From the NCBI RefSeq assembly GCF_036226925.1, contig NZ_CP109031.1, positions 6,634,001-6,698,000 of the forward strand: 64,000 bases of DNA, read 5' to 3'. Numbering within the stretch: position 1 is the first letter of the stretch; each line of letters begins with the position of its first letter. The DNA comes from Streptomyces sp. NBC_00659 (GTDB taxonomy: Bacteria; Actinomycetota; Actinomycetes; Streptomycetales; Streptomycetaceae). Shown in pieces: positions 51,563-60,800 of this stretch. The notes beneath the pieces were generated by a model. It searched no databases. It saw only the letters and a list, made by a program, of their open reading frames with translations, and was not told the DNA's origin. The position numbers and the translations under genes are program-made.

Positions 51563-52555
51563 TCAGTAGCCGAAGTCCTGCGTCCACCAAGGGCCGCCCT
51601 CGGCGAAGTGGACTCCGACGCCGAGGGTCTTGAAGTCGCAGTTCAGGATGTTGGCCTTGTGGCCGGGGCTGTTCATCCAGGCTTCCATGACGGCTGCCGC
51701 GTCGGCCTGGCCGCGGGCTATGTTCTCGCCGCCGAGGCTGGCTATCCCGGCCGTCGCCGCACGGTCCCACGGGCTGAGCCCGCTCGGGTCGGTGTGGTCG
51801 AAGAAGTCGCGCGCCGCCATGTCCTCGCTGAAGACCTGGGCCAGGTCCGTCAGGGCACTGTTCGCGGCGACCGGGCTGCAACCGACCTTGGCGCGCTCGT
51901 CGTTGACGAGCTTGAGCACCTCGGCCTCGGCGGCGGTCTGAGCGGACACGTCCACCGGGGTCTTGGCGACCGGGGCCTTCGTCTCCTTCTTGGAGGGCTT
52001 CGAAGCTTCGGGAGCCTTGGGCTCCTTCGTCTTCTCCTCCTTGGAGGCTCCGTTGCCCTTCTCCTTCGACGGCTCCGTCGTGGTCGGGGCGGCCGACGGC
52101 GACGCGACGTCCGAGGGGGCGACGGTCGAGGGGGTCGTCGCGCGACCGGAGCCGCGGCTGGTCGACGTGCCCTCACGGGACTCCGCGCTGCCCGAGGTGC
52201 CGCCCTGCTGGGTCTCCACGCTGGAGGGCGAGCCCGCGGCCTGGACGCTGTCGGAGTTGTTGCTGCCACCACCGAGCGCGTAGTTGTCGCTGCCGGGCAC
52301 GACACCGGCCGCGACGGCCACGGTGCCGAGGGCCACGGCCGCAGAGACGCCGAGCAGTCCCGTCTTGACCGGGCTCGGACCCTTCCGCTTGCGGTGCGAG
52401 CGGGCAGCGGCGGCGGACGGGAGATCGGCGACGGCCGCGTAGCCGTACAGGTTCTCCGGGCCGTAGCTTTCCGTGTGGGTCCCGCTCGTATCTGTGACTC
52501 CGGTGGCGCGCCCTGTGGCGGCGCGGCCGGCGTCGGAGCGTCGGTGGCGTCCCAT
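51563..52555 (-). CDS. CAP/SCP-domain secreted or membrane-anchored protein
   Basis: 330 residues from ATG 52555. A basic cytoplasmic N-terminus (ARSHRKRKGPSP), one membrane helix (64-87), a ~110-residue Ser/Thr/Pro/Lys-rich linker (SKEKGNGASKEEKTKEPKAP), then a CAP domain (205-330): DHTDPSGLSPWDRA, GENIARGQ, MNSPGHKANILN, WWTQDFG. YkwD-like CAP proteins are exported and of unclear function in bacteria. Divergent from acyP; the 153-bp gap holds a palindrome. Confidence 0.9.
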   Translation of the reverse strand: MGRHRRSDAGRAATGRATGVTDTSGTHTESYGPENLYGYAAVADLPSAAAARSHRKRKGPSPVKTGLLGVSAAVALGTVAVAAGVVPGSDNYALGGGSNNSDSVQAAGSPSSVETQQGGTSGSAESREGTSTSRGSGRATTPSTVAPSDVASPSAAPTTTEPSKEKGNGASKEEKTKEPKAPEASKPSKKETKAPVAKTPVDVSAQTAAEAEVLKLVNDERAKVGCSPVAANSALTDLAQVFSEDMAARDFFDHTDPSGLSPWDRAATAGIASLGGENIARGQADAAAVMEAWMNSPGHKANILNCDFKTLGVGVHFAEGGPWWTQDFGY

Positions 52556-52623
52556 CTCTTGGGCCTTCCTCGATCTTGAGTCAGCGATCCCCATCTGAAC
52601 CTCACCCGAAAGAGTGAGTTTCT

Positions 52624-52636
52624 AATGAGACTCATT
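52624..52636. promoter_or_regulatory. Palindrome between CAP gene and acyP
   Basis: AATGAG-A-CTCATT, perfect 13-bp palindrome in an AT-rich patch 69 bp before the CAP start, within a larger 20-bp dyad (52615-52634). Candidate operator for the CAP gene. Confidence 0.5.
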
Positions 52637-52708
52637 GGGTCGGGACGGTACCCCATGGCACGAGGGGAGGATGTGCTCCACGAGACATTGTCCGGTTAGC
52701 GTGCAGCC

Positions 52709-52990
52709 ATGAACGAGGTTTCACGGCTGGTCGTCTGGGTCCGCGGACGGGTCCAAGGTGTGGGTTTCCGCTGGTTTACCCGGGCCAGGGCGCTGGAGAT
52801 CGGGGGGCTGAGTGGTTTTGCTCTCAATCTCGACGACGGACGCGTCCAGGTGGTCGCGGAGGGTCCCCGAGCCGACTGCCAGAGTCTGCTCGACTGGCTC
52901 CAGGGAGACGACACGCCCGGCCGGGTGGACGGTGTGACTGAGATCTGGGACACGCCCCGAGGGATCTACGACAGCTTCGCCATCCGCTGA
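52709..52990 (+). CDS. acyP: Acylphosphatase
   Basis: 93 residues. Signature [15 protein letters not shown] with catalytic Arg21, and [17 protein letters not shown] with catalytic Asn40. Hydrolyses acyl phosphates such as carbamoyl phosphate. Position just upstream of smc is conserved. 382 bp separate it from the next gene. Confidence 0.95.
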   Translation: MNEVSRLVVWVRGRVQGVGFRWFTRARALEIGGLSGFALNLDDGRVQVVAEGPRADCQSLLDWLQGDDTPGRVDGVTEIWDTPRGIYDSFAIR

Positions 52991-53372
52991 CGGTGATGCC
53001 CGTGAAGGCCCCCGAAAGGTGGCGTGGCGTATGCCGGTGGCACCCGTCAGTAGTGGAAAGGGCCTGGTGGTTGCCAAGAATGGCTCGAAGTGGCAGGCTC
53101 CCGAGATAACGATGATCCCGACGCCCTGAGGGCCCCGCCGGAGTCGCAGCGCCGCCGCTTCACAAGCCGCGCGACAGTCGGTTGCCCGCCGATACAGGGC
53201 GTGATCGTGTTGACCGTCAAACTTTTTGGTGAGACGCTGAAAGCCCCGCGCACCTTAGCTGTTTGGCATGTGGAACGGCAGCAGGACATCAGCAGTGTCA
53301 AGCATCGCGGGTGCGATTCCCTCACGACCCACACCGCTTCGGTCGGTCACTCAGTGTGGAGGACCATCCATC
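52991..53372. other. Intergenic region between acyP and the small coiled-coil gene
   Basis: 382 bp. Holds the palindrome TTGACCGTCAA (53210-53220), the same pattern as upstream of thiL; TTGACC may be a -35. No gene or strong terminator seen. Confidence 0.5.
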
Positions 53373-53576
53373 ATGGCAAAGGCGCTTCTCGGTTACGTCG
53401 GCGGTTCCGACCCGCGACTCATCGCCGAGATGCGACGGCTCCAGCAGCGCGTCCAGGACCTCGAATCCGAGCTTGTACGGATCCAGGCCGAGAACGACGC
53501 GCTCGCGGCTGCCGCTTCTCACGACTCGCTTCTCGAGAGCATCGACGTACCCCAGGCGGAGCCTGCGCTCACCTGA
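53373..53576 (+). CDS. Small conserved coiled-coil protein
   Basis: 67 residues (MAKALLGYVGGSDPRLIAEM). The middle RRLQQRVQDLESELVRIQAENDAL is an ideal coiled coil; the end is acidic. GGAGGA ribosome site. Function unknown; found between acyP and smc in Streptomyces, as far as I recall. It could be a partner of a larger coiled-coil protein. Confidence 0.8.
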   Translation: MAKALLGYVGGSDPRLIAEMRRLQQRVQDLESELVRIQAENDALAAAASHDSLLESIDVPQAEPALT

Positions 53577-53783
53577 CCACTGCACCGCACCATGACAGCA
53601 GTGGTTGGGCAGCCCGAATCAACCGCTAAGTTGTCGGATTTGCAAGGGACGCCGTCCGGCGTCCCTTCTTTCTTTCCCCCGGGCACGTCTCCCCCTCTTT
53701 AACGTCTGGTGTGCCCTGCGCGTTCATGGGCGAAACCGCGCGTTCATGGAGTGAGACCGGCCCGAAAGGTAGAGTCCAGCGGC

Positions 53784-56700
53784 GTGCACCTCAAGGCCCT
53801 GACCCTGCGAGGGTTCAAGTCGTTCGCCTCCGCGACCACGCTGCGGTTCGAGCCGGGCATCACCTGTGTCGTGGGCCCCAACGGCTCGGGCAAGTCCAAC
53901 GTCGTGGACGCGCTCAGCTGGGTCATGGGCGAGCAGGGGGCCAAGTCGCTGCGCGGCGGCAAGATGGAGGACGTCATCTTCGCCGGCACCACGGGGCGTC
54001 CGCCGCTCGGCCGTGCCGAGGTCTCCCTCACCATCGACAACTCCGACGGGGCGCTGCCCATCGAGTACGCCGAGGTCACCATCACGCGGATCATGTTCCG
54101 CAACGGCGGCAGCGAGTACCAGATCAACGGCGACACCTGCCGACTGCTCGACATCCAGGAGCTGTTGTCCGACTCCGGCATCGGCCGTGAGATGCACGTC
54201 ATCGTCGGGCAGGGCCAGCTCGACTCCGTCCTGCACGCCGACCCGATGGGCCGCCGCGCCTTCATCGAGGAGGCGGCGGGCGTCCTCAAGCACCGCAAGC
54301 GCAAGGAGAAGGCGCTGCGGAAGCTGGACGCGATGAAGGCGAACCTCGCCCGCGTCCAGGACCTGACCGACGAACTGCGGCGCCAGCTCAAGCCGCTCGG
54401 CCGGCAGGCCGCCGTGGCCCGCCGCGCCGCCGTCATCCAGGCCGACCTGCGCGACGCCCGGCTGCGGCTCCTCGCCGACGACCTCGTACGTCTGCGCGGG
54501 GCGCTCCAGTCCGAGATCGCCGACGAGGCCGCGCTCAAGGAGCGCAAGGAATCCACCGAGGCCGAGCTGAAGAAGGCACTCCAGCGGGAGGCGCTGCTGG
54601 AGGACGAGGTGCGGCAGCTGACACCGCGTCTTCAGCGCGCCCAGCAGACCTGGTACGACCTCTCCCAGCTCGCGGAGCGGGTGCGTGGCACGGTCTCACT
54701 CGCGGACGCGCGGGTGAAGAGCGCCACCTCGGTGCCCGCGGAGGAACGGCGCGGACGCGACCCCGAGGACATGGAGCGCGAGGCCGCCCGCGTCCGCGAG
54801 CAGGAGGCCGAACTCGAAGCGGCCCTGGAGGCGGCCGAGCGGGCCCTGGAAGACACCGTCGCGCACCGCGCCGAACTGGAGCGCGAACTCACCGTCGAGG
54901 AGCGCCGGCTCAAGGACGTGGCCCGCGCCATCGCCGACCGCCGCGAGGGCCTCGCCCGCCTGGGCGGCCAGGTCAACGCCGCCCGTTCGCGCGCCGCCTC
55001 CGCGCAGGCCGAGATCGACCGGCTCGCCGCCTCCCGCGACGAGGCCCAGGAGCGCGCGGTCACGGCCCAGGAGGAGTACGAGCAGCTGAAGGCCGAGGTC
55101 GACGGTCTCGACGCGGGCGACGCCGACCTCGCCGAGCAGCACGAGGCGGCCCGGCGGGCCCTGTCCGACGCGGAGGCCGCGCTGACCGCCGCCCGCGAGG
55201 CCGCCACCGCCGCCGAACGCAAGCGGGCCGCCACCCAGGCCCGCCGTGACGCCCTCGCCCTCGGTCTGCGGCGCAAGGACGGCACGGGAGCGCTGCTCGG
55301 TGCCACGGACCGGCTCACCGGGGTCCTCGGTCCCGCCGCCGGACTGCTCTCGGTCACCCCCGGCTTCGAGGTCGCGCTCGCCGCCGCGTTCGGCGCGGCC
55401 GCCGACGCCGTCGCCGTCGCCACCCCCGCCACGGCCGCAGAAGCCATCCGCCTGCTGCGCAAACAGGACGCGGGCCGCGCGGCCCTGCTGCTCGCCGGAA
55501 CACCCGAGGAACCCGGCGCCGAGGCCCACGCCGGCGCCGGACCGGCGGACGGCGCCTCCGGGGACGTATCCCTTGACCACGACGAGCCGCCGTACGCCGG
55601 CGATCTCGTCCGGGGCCCCGCCGAACTGATGCCCGCCGTACGACGCCTGCTGCGCGGGATCGTCGTCGTCGGCACCCTGGAGGAGGCCGAGGACCTGGTC
55701 GCCGCGCGGCCCGGACTCACCGCGGTGACCACCGAGGGCGACCTGCTCGGGGCGCACTTCGCGCACGGCGGGTCCGCCGGAGCGCCCAGTCTGCTCGAAG
55801 TACAGGCCTCCGTGGACGAGGCGGCGGCCGAACTGGAAGAATTGGCCGTCCGCTGTGAGGAGTTGACCGAGGCACAGCGGCTGGCGACCGAGCAGCGCAA
55901 GGAACGGGCCGCGCTCGTCGAGGAGTTGGGGGAGCGGCGGCGGGCCGCCGAGCGGGAGAAGTCGTCCGTCGCGCAGCAGCTCGGCCGGCTGGCCGGGCAG
56001 GCGCGGGGTGCCGCGGGCGAGGCCGAGCGGAGCACCGCGGCGGCCGCCCGAGCGCAGGAAGCGCTCGACCGGGCCGTGACCGAGGCCGAGGAACTGGCCG
56101 AACGGCTCGCCGTGGCCGAGGAGATGCCCGTCGAGGAGGAACCCGACACCTCGGTACGGGACCGGCTCGCCGCCGACGGCGCCAACGCGCGGCAGACGGA
56201 GATGGAGGCCCGGCTCCAGGTGCGCACGCACGAGGAGCGGGTCAAGGGACTCGCGGGACGGGCCGACTCGCTCGACCGGGCCGCCCGCGCCGAACGTGAG
56301 GCACGCGCGCGTGCAGAACAGCGGCGCGCCCGGCTCCGCCACGAGGCGGCCGTCGCCGGGGCCGTCGCCTCCGGCGCACGGCAGCTGCTCGCGCACGTCG
56401 AGATCTCGCTCGCCCGTGCCGAGGAGGAGCGCACCGCGGCCGACAGCGCGAAGGCCCGCCGTGAGCAGGAGCTCGTGACCGCGCGAGGTCAGGGCCGCGA
56501 TCTCAAGGCAGAGCTCGACAAGCTCACCGACTCGGTGCACCGGGGCGAGGTGCTCGGCGCCGAGAAGCGGATGCGGATCGAGCAGCTGGAGGCGAAGGCG
56601 CTGGACGAACTCGGCGTCGAGCCGGCGGGACTCGTCGCGGACTACGGCCCCGACCAGCTCGTACCACCGTCGCTGCCCGCCGAGGGCGAGGAACTGCCCG

Positions 56701-57386
56701 AGGACCCCGAGCACCCGCGCAACCAGCCCCGGCGGTTCCACCGTGCCGAGCAGGAGAAGCGGCTCAGGTCGGCCGAGCGGGCGTACCAGCAGCTCGGCAA
56801 GGTCAATCCGCTGGCCCTGGAGGAGTTCGCCGCGCTGGAGGAGCGCCACAAGTTCCTCAGCGAGCAGCTGGAGGACCTCAAGAAGACGCGCGCCGACCTT
56901 CTCCAGGTGATCAAGGAGGTCGACGAGCGCGTCGAGCAGGTTTTCACCGAGGCGTACCGGGACACCGCCCGGGAGTTCGAGGGCGTCTTCAGCCGGCTGT
57001 TCCCGGGCGGCGACGGGCGGCTCATCCTGACCGACCCCGACAACATGCTCACCACGGGTGTCGACGTGGAGGCCAGGCCGCCGGGCAAGAAGGTCAAGCG
57101 GCTCAGCCTGCTCTCCGGCGGCGAACGGTCGCTGACCGCCGTCGCGCTCCTCGTGTCGATCTTCAAGGCGCGCCCCAGCCCGTTCTACGTGATGGACGAG
57201 GTCGAGGCCGCGCTGGACGACACCAACCTCCAGCGGCTGATCAGGATCATGCAGGAGCTGCAGGAGGCCTCCCAGCTCATCGTGATCACGCACCAGAAGC
57301 GCACGATGGAGGTCGCCGACGCGCTCTACGGCGTCTCCATGCAGGGCGACGGCGTCTCGAAGGTCATCAGCCAGCGCCTGCGCTGA
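53784..57386 (+). CDS. smc: Chromosome segregation ATPase SMC
   Basis: 1200 residues. Walker A GPNGSGKS (31-38), two long coiled-coil arms, a hinge at about 500-680 (starting LRRKDGTGALLGATDRLTGV), the ABC signature LSGGERS (1110-1116) and Walker B YVMDEVEAALDD (about 1136-1147). It loads with ScpAB to compact and align chromosome arms. GTG 53784 (MHLKALTLRGFKSFA). An Ala/Gly insert in the hinge (EEPGAEAHAGAGPADGASGD) is longer than usual. 207 bp from the upstream small gene, so probably its own promoter. Confidence 0.97.
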   Translation: MHLKALTLRGFKSFASATTLRFEPGITCVVGPNGSGKSNVVDALSWVMGEQGAKSLRGGKMEDVIFAGTTGRPPLGRAEVSLTIDNSDGALPIEYAEVTITRIMFRNGGSEYQINGDTCRLLDIQELLSDSGIGREMHVIVGQGQLDSVLHADPMGRRAFIEEAAGVLKHRKRKEKALRKLDAMKANLARVQDLTDELRRQLKPLGRQAAVARRAAVIQADLRDARLRLLADDLVRLRGALQSEIADEAALKERKESTEAELKKALQREALLEDEVRQLTPRLQRAQQTWYDLSQLAERVRGTVSLADARVKSATSVPAEERRGRDPEDMEREAARVREQEAELEAALEAAERALEDTVAHRAELERELTVEERRLKDVARAIADRREGLARLGGQVNAARSRAASAQAEIDRLAASRDEAQERAVTAQEEYEQLKAEVDGLDAGDADLAEQHEAARRALSDAEAALTAAREAATAAERKRAATQARRDALALGLRRKDGTGALLGATDRLTGVLGPAAGLLSVTPGFEVALAAAFGAAADAVAVATPATAAEAIRLLRKQDAGRAALLLAGTPEEPGAEAHAGAGPADGASGDVSLDHDEPPYAGDLVRGPAELMPAVRRLLRGIVVVGTLEEAEDLVAARPGLTAVTTEGDLLGAHFAHGGSAGAPSLLEVQASVDEAAAELEELAVRCEELTEAQRLATEQRKERAALVEELGERRRAAEREKSSVAQQLGRLAGQARGAAGEAERSTAAAARAQEALDRAVTEAEELAERLAVAEEMPVEEEPDTSVRDRLAADGANARQTEMEARLQVRTHEERVKGLAGRADSLDRAARAEREARARAEQRRARLRHEAAVAGAVASGARQLLAHVEISLARAEEERTAADSAKARREQELVTARGQGRDLKAELDKLTDSVHRGEVLGAEKRMRIEQLEAKALDELGVEPAGLVADYGPDQLVPPSLPAEGEELPEDPEHPRNQPRRFHRAEQEKRLRSAERAYQQLGKVNPLALEEFAALEERHKFLSEQLEDLKKTRADLLQVIKEVDERVEQVFTEAYRDTAREFEGVFSRLFPGGDGRLILTDPDNMLTTGVDVEARPPGKKVKRLSLLSGGERSLTAVALLVSIFKARPSPFYVMDEVEAALDDTNLQRLIRIMQELQEASQLIVITHQKRTMEVADALYGVSMQGDGVSKVISQRLR

Positions 57387-57413
57387 TCGCCGGGCAGGTC
57401 ACCGGGCCGCCGC

Positions 57414-57758
57414 CTACGGCTGGTCGTCCGGTTCCGGCAGATCCTCGCCCACACCCTCGTCGGCGAGTTCGGCGAGCACCTCGGCGTGGCAGCGCTCGGG
57501 GACGCACCAGCAGCCGAGGCGGTGACCGCGCAGGGCGGGGAGCCGGGCCAGCAGCTCCGGGCGTGCCAGCAGATAGGCGCGGTACATCTCGACGACCTCC
57601 TCCCGGGTGCCGTCGTGGCCCGGGCGGAACGGGCTCGCCAGCGGGGAGCCGGCCAGATGCCAGCCGCCCCGGTGCATGGCGCGCCCCACGTACACCACGT
57701 CGGCGTACGCGGGATCGTCGCGGTGACCCTTGAGGTTGACGACCGTGGTCTGCGGCAT
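57414..57758 (-). CDS. DUF4326 protein
   Basis: 114 residues from ATG 57758 (GAGGA upstream). TTVVNLKGHRDDPAYADVVYVGRAMHRGGW, PLASPFRPGHDGTREEVV, and LPALRGHRLGCWCVPERCHAEVLA are the DUF4326 core; the CWCxPxxCHAEVL cysteines and His look metal- or thiol-binding. Function unknown; often found on phages and near DNA-processing genes. Convergent with smc (27-bp gap). Confidence 0.9.
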   Translation of the reverse strand: MPQTTVVNLKGHRDDPAYADVVYVGRAMHRGGWHLAGSPLASPFRPGHDGTREEVVEMYRAYLLARPELLARLPALRGHRLGCWCVPERCHAEVLAELADEGVGEDLPEPDDQP

Positions 57759-58064
57759 GCCCGGATCCTCGTCGCTCGGAGGGTCGCGGGCAACGCGGAC
57801 ACGGCCGGTGCCGGAGCGGACGTCCGGCGTCCCTCTGCGGCACCGGCCCACCGCATGCCGCACGTCACACCTCGGGCGCCGTTCGTGACCGGCGCCCCGG
57901 AACAGCCCTTGTGCCCACCGCCCGAGCCGGTGGTTCCGGCGGGCCCGATCAGCCGAACGGGTCGGCCGCGGGCAAGCCGACACGCTGGGGAATCCGCCGA
58001 CTTCACCCGGCGGGGCGCGAGTTCGGCCGGGTGGGCCTCGTGGGCTTCGTTGGACCATTCAGGC

Positions 58065-58086
58065 ACTTGATGTTCAAGTCTTGAAC
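58065..58086. promoter_or_regulatory. Overlapping palindromes upstream of glcP
   Basis: ACTTGA-TGT-TCAAGT (58065-58079) overlaps GTTCAAG-T-CTTGAAC (58072-58086); both perfect. Three half-sites of CTTGAA type. Likely operator, 45 bp before the -35. Confidence 0.65.
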
Positions 58087-58130
58087 GCAACTGCGTCACG
58101 CCGATGGGAGATATTCGCAAGTACCCAAGT

Positions 58131-58158
58131 TTGACTTCGAAAGTTGAAGGCATATTCT
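58131..58158 (+). promoter_or_regulatory. Putative promoter of glcP
   Basis: TTGACT, 16 bp, TATTCT; 123 bp before the GTG start. A second dyad (ACTTCGAAAGT) overlaps the -35. Confidence 0.55.
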
Positions 58159-58280
58159 CTCCGACGTTGCTTTTACCTTCAGGTGGTGGCCCGCGTGAAC
58201 CTGTGCGCCACTGGTAACCACCAACGAAGGCTTTCGCCCCCCACCCCCGGCAGCGAGGCCGGTGGCCCGAGGAGTCTTAC

Positions 58281-59699
58281 GTGACCAGCGCATCGCAGGC
58301 ACCTGTGCCAGGAGCCAAGCCGGCTCCTCCCGAGCATCTCGGGCACGTCATCTTCATCGCGGCGGCGGCCGCGATGGGCGGCTTCCTGTTCGGCTACGAC
58401 AGCGCTGTGATCAACGGCGCGGTCGAGGCCATCCGGAGCCGCTACGACATCGGCTCCGCGGCCTTGGCCCAGGTCATCGCCATCGCGCTGATCGGCTGTG
58501 CCATCGGTGCCGCTGTGGCCGGCCGCATGGCCGACCGCATCGGGCGCATCCGCTGCATGCAGATCTCCGCGAGCCTCTTCACCGTCAGTGCCATCGGCTC
58601 GGCGCTGCCCTTCGCGCTGTGGGACCTCGCCTTCTGGCGCATCGTCGGCGGATTCGCCATCGGCATGGCCTCGGTCATCGGCCCCGCCTACATCGCCGAG
58701 GTCTCCCCGGCCGCGTACCGCGGACGGCTCGGCTCGTTCCAGCAGGCCGCGATCGTCGTGGGCATCGCCATCTCACAGCTCGTCAACTACGCCATCCTGA
58801 ACGCCGCAGACGGCGACCAGCGCGGTCAGCTCCTCGGCGTCGAGGCCTGGCAGGTCATGCTCGGCGTCATGGTCATCCCGGCCGTCCTCTACGGTCTGCT
58901 CTCCTTCGCCATCCCCGAGTCGCCGCGCTTCCTGCTCGAGGTGGGCCGCAGGGACCGTGCCCGTGAGGTGCTCAAGGAGGTCGAGGGCGACAAGATCGAC
59001 CTGGACGCCCGCGTCGCCGAGATCGAGCACGCCATGAAGCGCGAGCACAAGTCGACCTTCAAGGACCTGCTCGGCGGCGGTTTCCTCTTCCTGCCGATCG
59101 TCTGGGTCGGTATCGGCCTCTCGGTCTTCCAGCAGTTCGTCGGCATCAACATCGCGTTCTACTACTCCGCGACCCTGTGGCAGTCGGTCGGCGTCGACCC
59201 GACGGACTCGTTCTTCTACTCGTTCACCACGTCGATCATCAACATCATCGGCACCGTGATCGCCATGATCTTCGTGGACCGCATCGGCCGTAAGCCGCTC
59301 GCCCTCATCGGCTCGGTGGGTATGGCCATCGGTCTCGGCCTGGAAGCCTGGGCCTTCTCCTACGACCTGGTCGACGGCAAGCTGCCCGCCACCCAGGGCT
59401 GGGTAGCCCTGATCGCCGCCCATGTCTTCGTCCTCTTCTTCGCCCTCTCCTGGGGCGTCGTGGTCTGGGTCTTCCTCGGCGAGATGTTCCCGAACCACAT
59501 CCGCGCCGCCGCGCTCGGTGTCGCCGCCTCCGCGCAGTGGATCGCCAACTGGGCCATCACCGCGAGCTTCCCGTCGCTGGCCGACTGGAACCTCTCGGCC
59601 ACGTACGTGATCTACACCTGCTTCGCCGTGCTCTCCATCCCCTTCGTCCTCAAGTTCGTCAAGGAGACGAAGGGCAAGACCCTGGAGGAGATGGGCTGA
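58281..59699 (+). CDS. glcP: Glucose permease, MFS sugar porter
   Basis: 472 residues with 12 membrane helices. Sugar-porter motifs: GGFLFGYDSAVINGA; GRMADRIGR (loop 2-3); PESPRFLLEVGRRDRAREVL after helix 6; QQFVGINIAFYYS (helix 7); VDRIGRKPL (loop 8-9); and PFVLKFVKETKGKTLEEM at the end. S. coelicolor GlcP, at this position beside smc, is the main glucose/H+ symporter. GTG start with GAGG. Single gene with palindromic operators, probably induced by glucose. Confidence 0.93.
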   Translation: MTSASQAPVPGAKPAPPEHLGHVIFIAAAAAMGGFLFGYDSAVINGAVEAIRSRYDIGSAALAQVIAIALIGCAIGAAVAGRMADRIGRIRCMQISASLFTVSAIGSALPFALWDLAFWRIVGGFAIGMASVIGPAYIAEVSPAAYRGRLGSFQQAAIVVGIAISQLVNYAILNAADGDQRGQLLGVEAWQVMLGVMVIPAVLYGLLSFAIPESPRFLLEVGRRDRAREVLKEVEGDKIDLDARVAEIEHAMKREHKSTFKDLLGGGFLFLPIVWVGIGLSVFQQFVGINIAFYYSATLWQSVGVDPTDSFFYSFTTSIINIIGTVIAMIFVDRIGRKPLALIGSVGMAIGLGLEAWAFSYDLVDGKLPATQGWVALIAAHVFVLFFALSWGVVVWVFLGEMFPNHIRAAALGVAASAQWIANWAITASFPSLADWNLSATYVIYTCFAVLSIPFVLKFVKETKGKTLEEMG

Positions 59700-59708
59700 C
59701 CGCCCGTG

Positions 59709-59738
59709 TCACCGGCGGCTCCCCACGGCCGCCGGTGA
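59709..59738 (+). terminator. Terminator of glcP
   Basis: TCACCGGCGGC/GCCGCCGGTGA, 11-bp perfect stem, 8-nt loop, 9 bp past the stop. Confidence 0.85.
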
Positions 59739-59803
59739 TTCCCCGGAACTCGGGGAGAAGGGCCAAGTCCCCGCTGCCCCTCTCCCCGTACTCGTAAAAG
59801 AGG

Positions 59804-59854
59804 GCGTGCTGCCCCGGCTCGGACCGTCAGGTCACGCGAGCCGGGGCAGCACGC
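59804..59854 (-). terminator. Terminator overlapping the LLM gene's 3' end
   Basis: 18-bp perfect stem (GCGTGCTGCCCCGGCTCG and complement), 15-nt loop holding the stop codon. CTCTTTT follows on the minus strand. One arm encodes the last residues ESVLPRLA. Confidence 0.9.
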
Positions 59855-60800
59855 TTTCGCAGAAGAGATGCAGGCTGCGCCAGCCCTCGTCCACGGGCAT
59901 CCCGCCGGACAGCGGATGCAGGACGAGGTTGTCGAGGCCCTGCTCCACGCACTGGTCGGGCGTGAGGACGCGGTAGACGCCCTCGGCGCGCAGCTCCCCG
60001 ACCGTCGTGGCCGCCGACTTCACCGCCGAGCGGATCTCGCCGGACTGCCACGAGGCGTACGTCCGTGCCTCGTGCAGGAAGTGGCGGCCGTACTCGGCCC
60101 AGGCCCGGTCCGGGTCCTCGGCGATGTGCAGCAGCGGCGTCTCGGCGCCGGGCATCATGGTCCAGCCCTCGGTGCCGTACTCGATGAGCCGCTCCTTGTA
60201 ATAGGCCTCCAGCTCGGGCAGGTGCGCGCTCGGGAAGAACGGGAGCCCGAGCCGGGCGGCACGCCGGGCCGCGGCCCGGGAGGAGCCGCCCACCAGCAGC
60301 AGCGGGTGCGGGTCCGAGAACGGGCGCGGGGTGACCCGTACCGTGCGGCCCCGATAGGTGAACTCCTCGCCGGTCCACGCCTTCAGCAGCGTCTCCAGAA
60401 GCTCGTCCTGGAGTTTGCCGCGCCGCTTCCAATCCACGTCGAACTGCGCGTACTCCTCGGGCCGGTAGCCGATGCCGGCCACGGTCACCAGGCGGCCGCC
60501 GCTGAGCAGGTCGAGTACGGCGATGTCCTCGGCCAGACGCAGCGGGTCGTGCAGCGGGCCGATGACCGCCGAGACCGTGACCGCGACATGCCGGGTCGCT
60601 CCGAAGACCGCGCCCGCGAACGCGAAGGGCGAGGGCAGCCAGTTGTTGGCGGCGCCGTGGTGCTCCTCGGTCTGCACCGTGGTGATCCCGCGGTCGTCGG
60701 CGTACGTGGCCATCTCGACGGCGGCACGGTAGCGGGCGCTGAGCGAGGCGGGGGTGGCGTCGGGTTCGACGAGGTTGAAGCGCACGACCGTCACGGGCAT
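59832..60800 (-). CDS. LLM-class flavin-dependent oxidoreductase
   Basis: 322 residues from ATG 60800 (AGGGGGG upstream). Luciferase-like monooxygenase fold: VVRFNLVEP, TVQTEEHHGA, VAVTVSAVIGPLHDPLRLAEDIAVLDLLSGGRL and GIGYRPEEYAQFDVDWKRRG. Uses FMN or F420; cofactor and substrate not determinable. The cofC gene at 19220 shows F420 synthesis in this organism. Divergent from ftsY. Confidence 0.92.
   Translation of the reverse strand: MPVTVVRFNLVEPDATPASLSARYRAAVEMATYADDRGITTVQTEEHHGAANNWLPSPFAFAGAVFGATRHVAVTVSAVIGPLHDPLRLAEDIAVLDLLSGGRLVTVAGIGYRPEEYAQFDVDWKRRGKLQDELLETLLKAWTGEEFTYRGRTVRVTPRPFSDPHPLLLVGGSSRAAARRAARLGLPFFPSAHLPELEAYYKERLIEYGTEGWTMMPGAETPLLHIAEDPDRAWAEYGRHFLHEARTYASWQSGEIRSAVKSAATTVGELRAEGVYRVLTPDQCVEQGLDNLVLHPLSGGMPVDEGWRSLHLFCESVLPRLA

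Larger units (their letters stand above)
57759..58280. other. Regulatory region of glcP
   Basis: 522 bp between the divergent DUF4326 gene and glcP. The left ~300 bp show nothing; the right part is AT-rich for this genome and holds palindromes (58065-58086) and a promoter (58131-58158). Confidence 0.6.
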
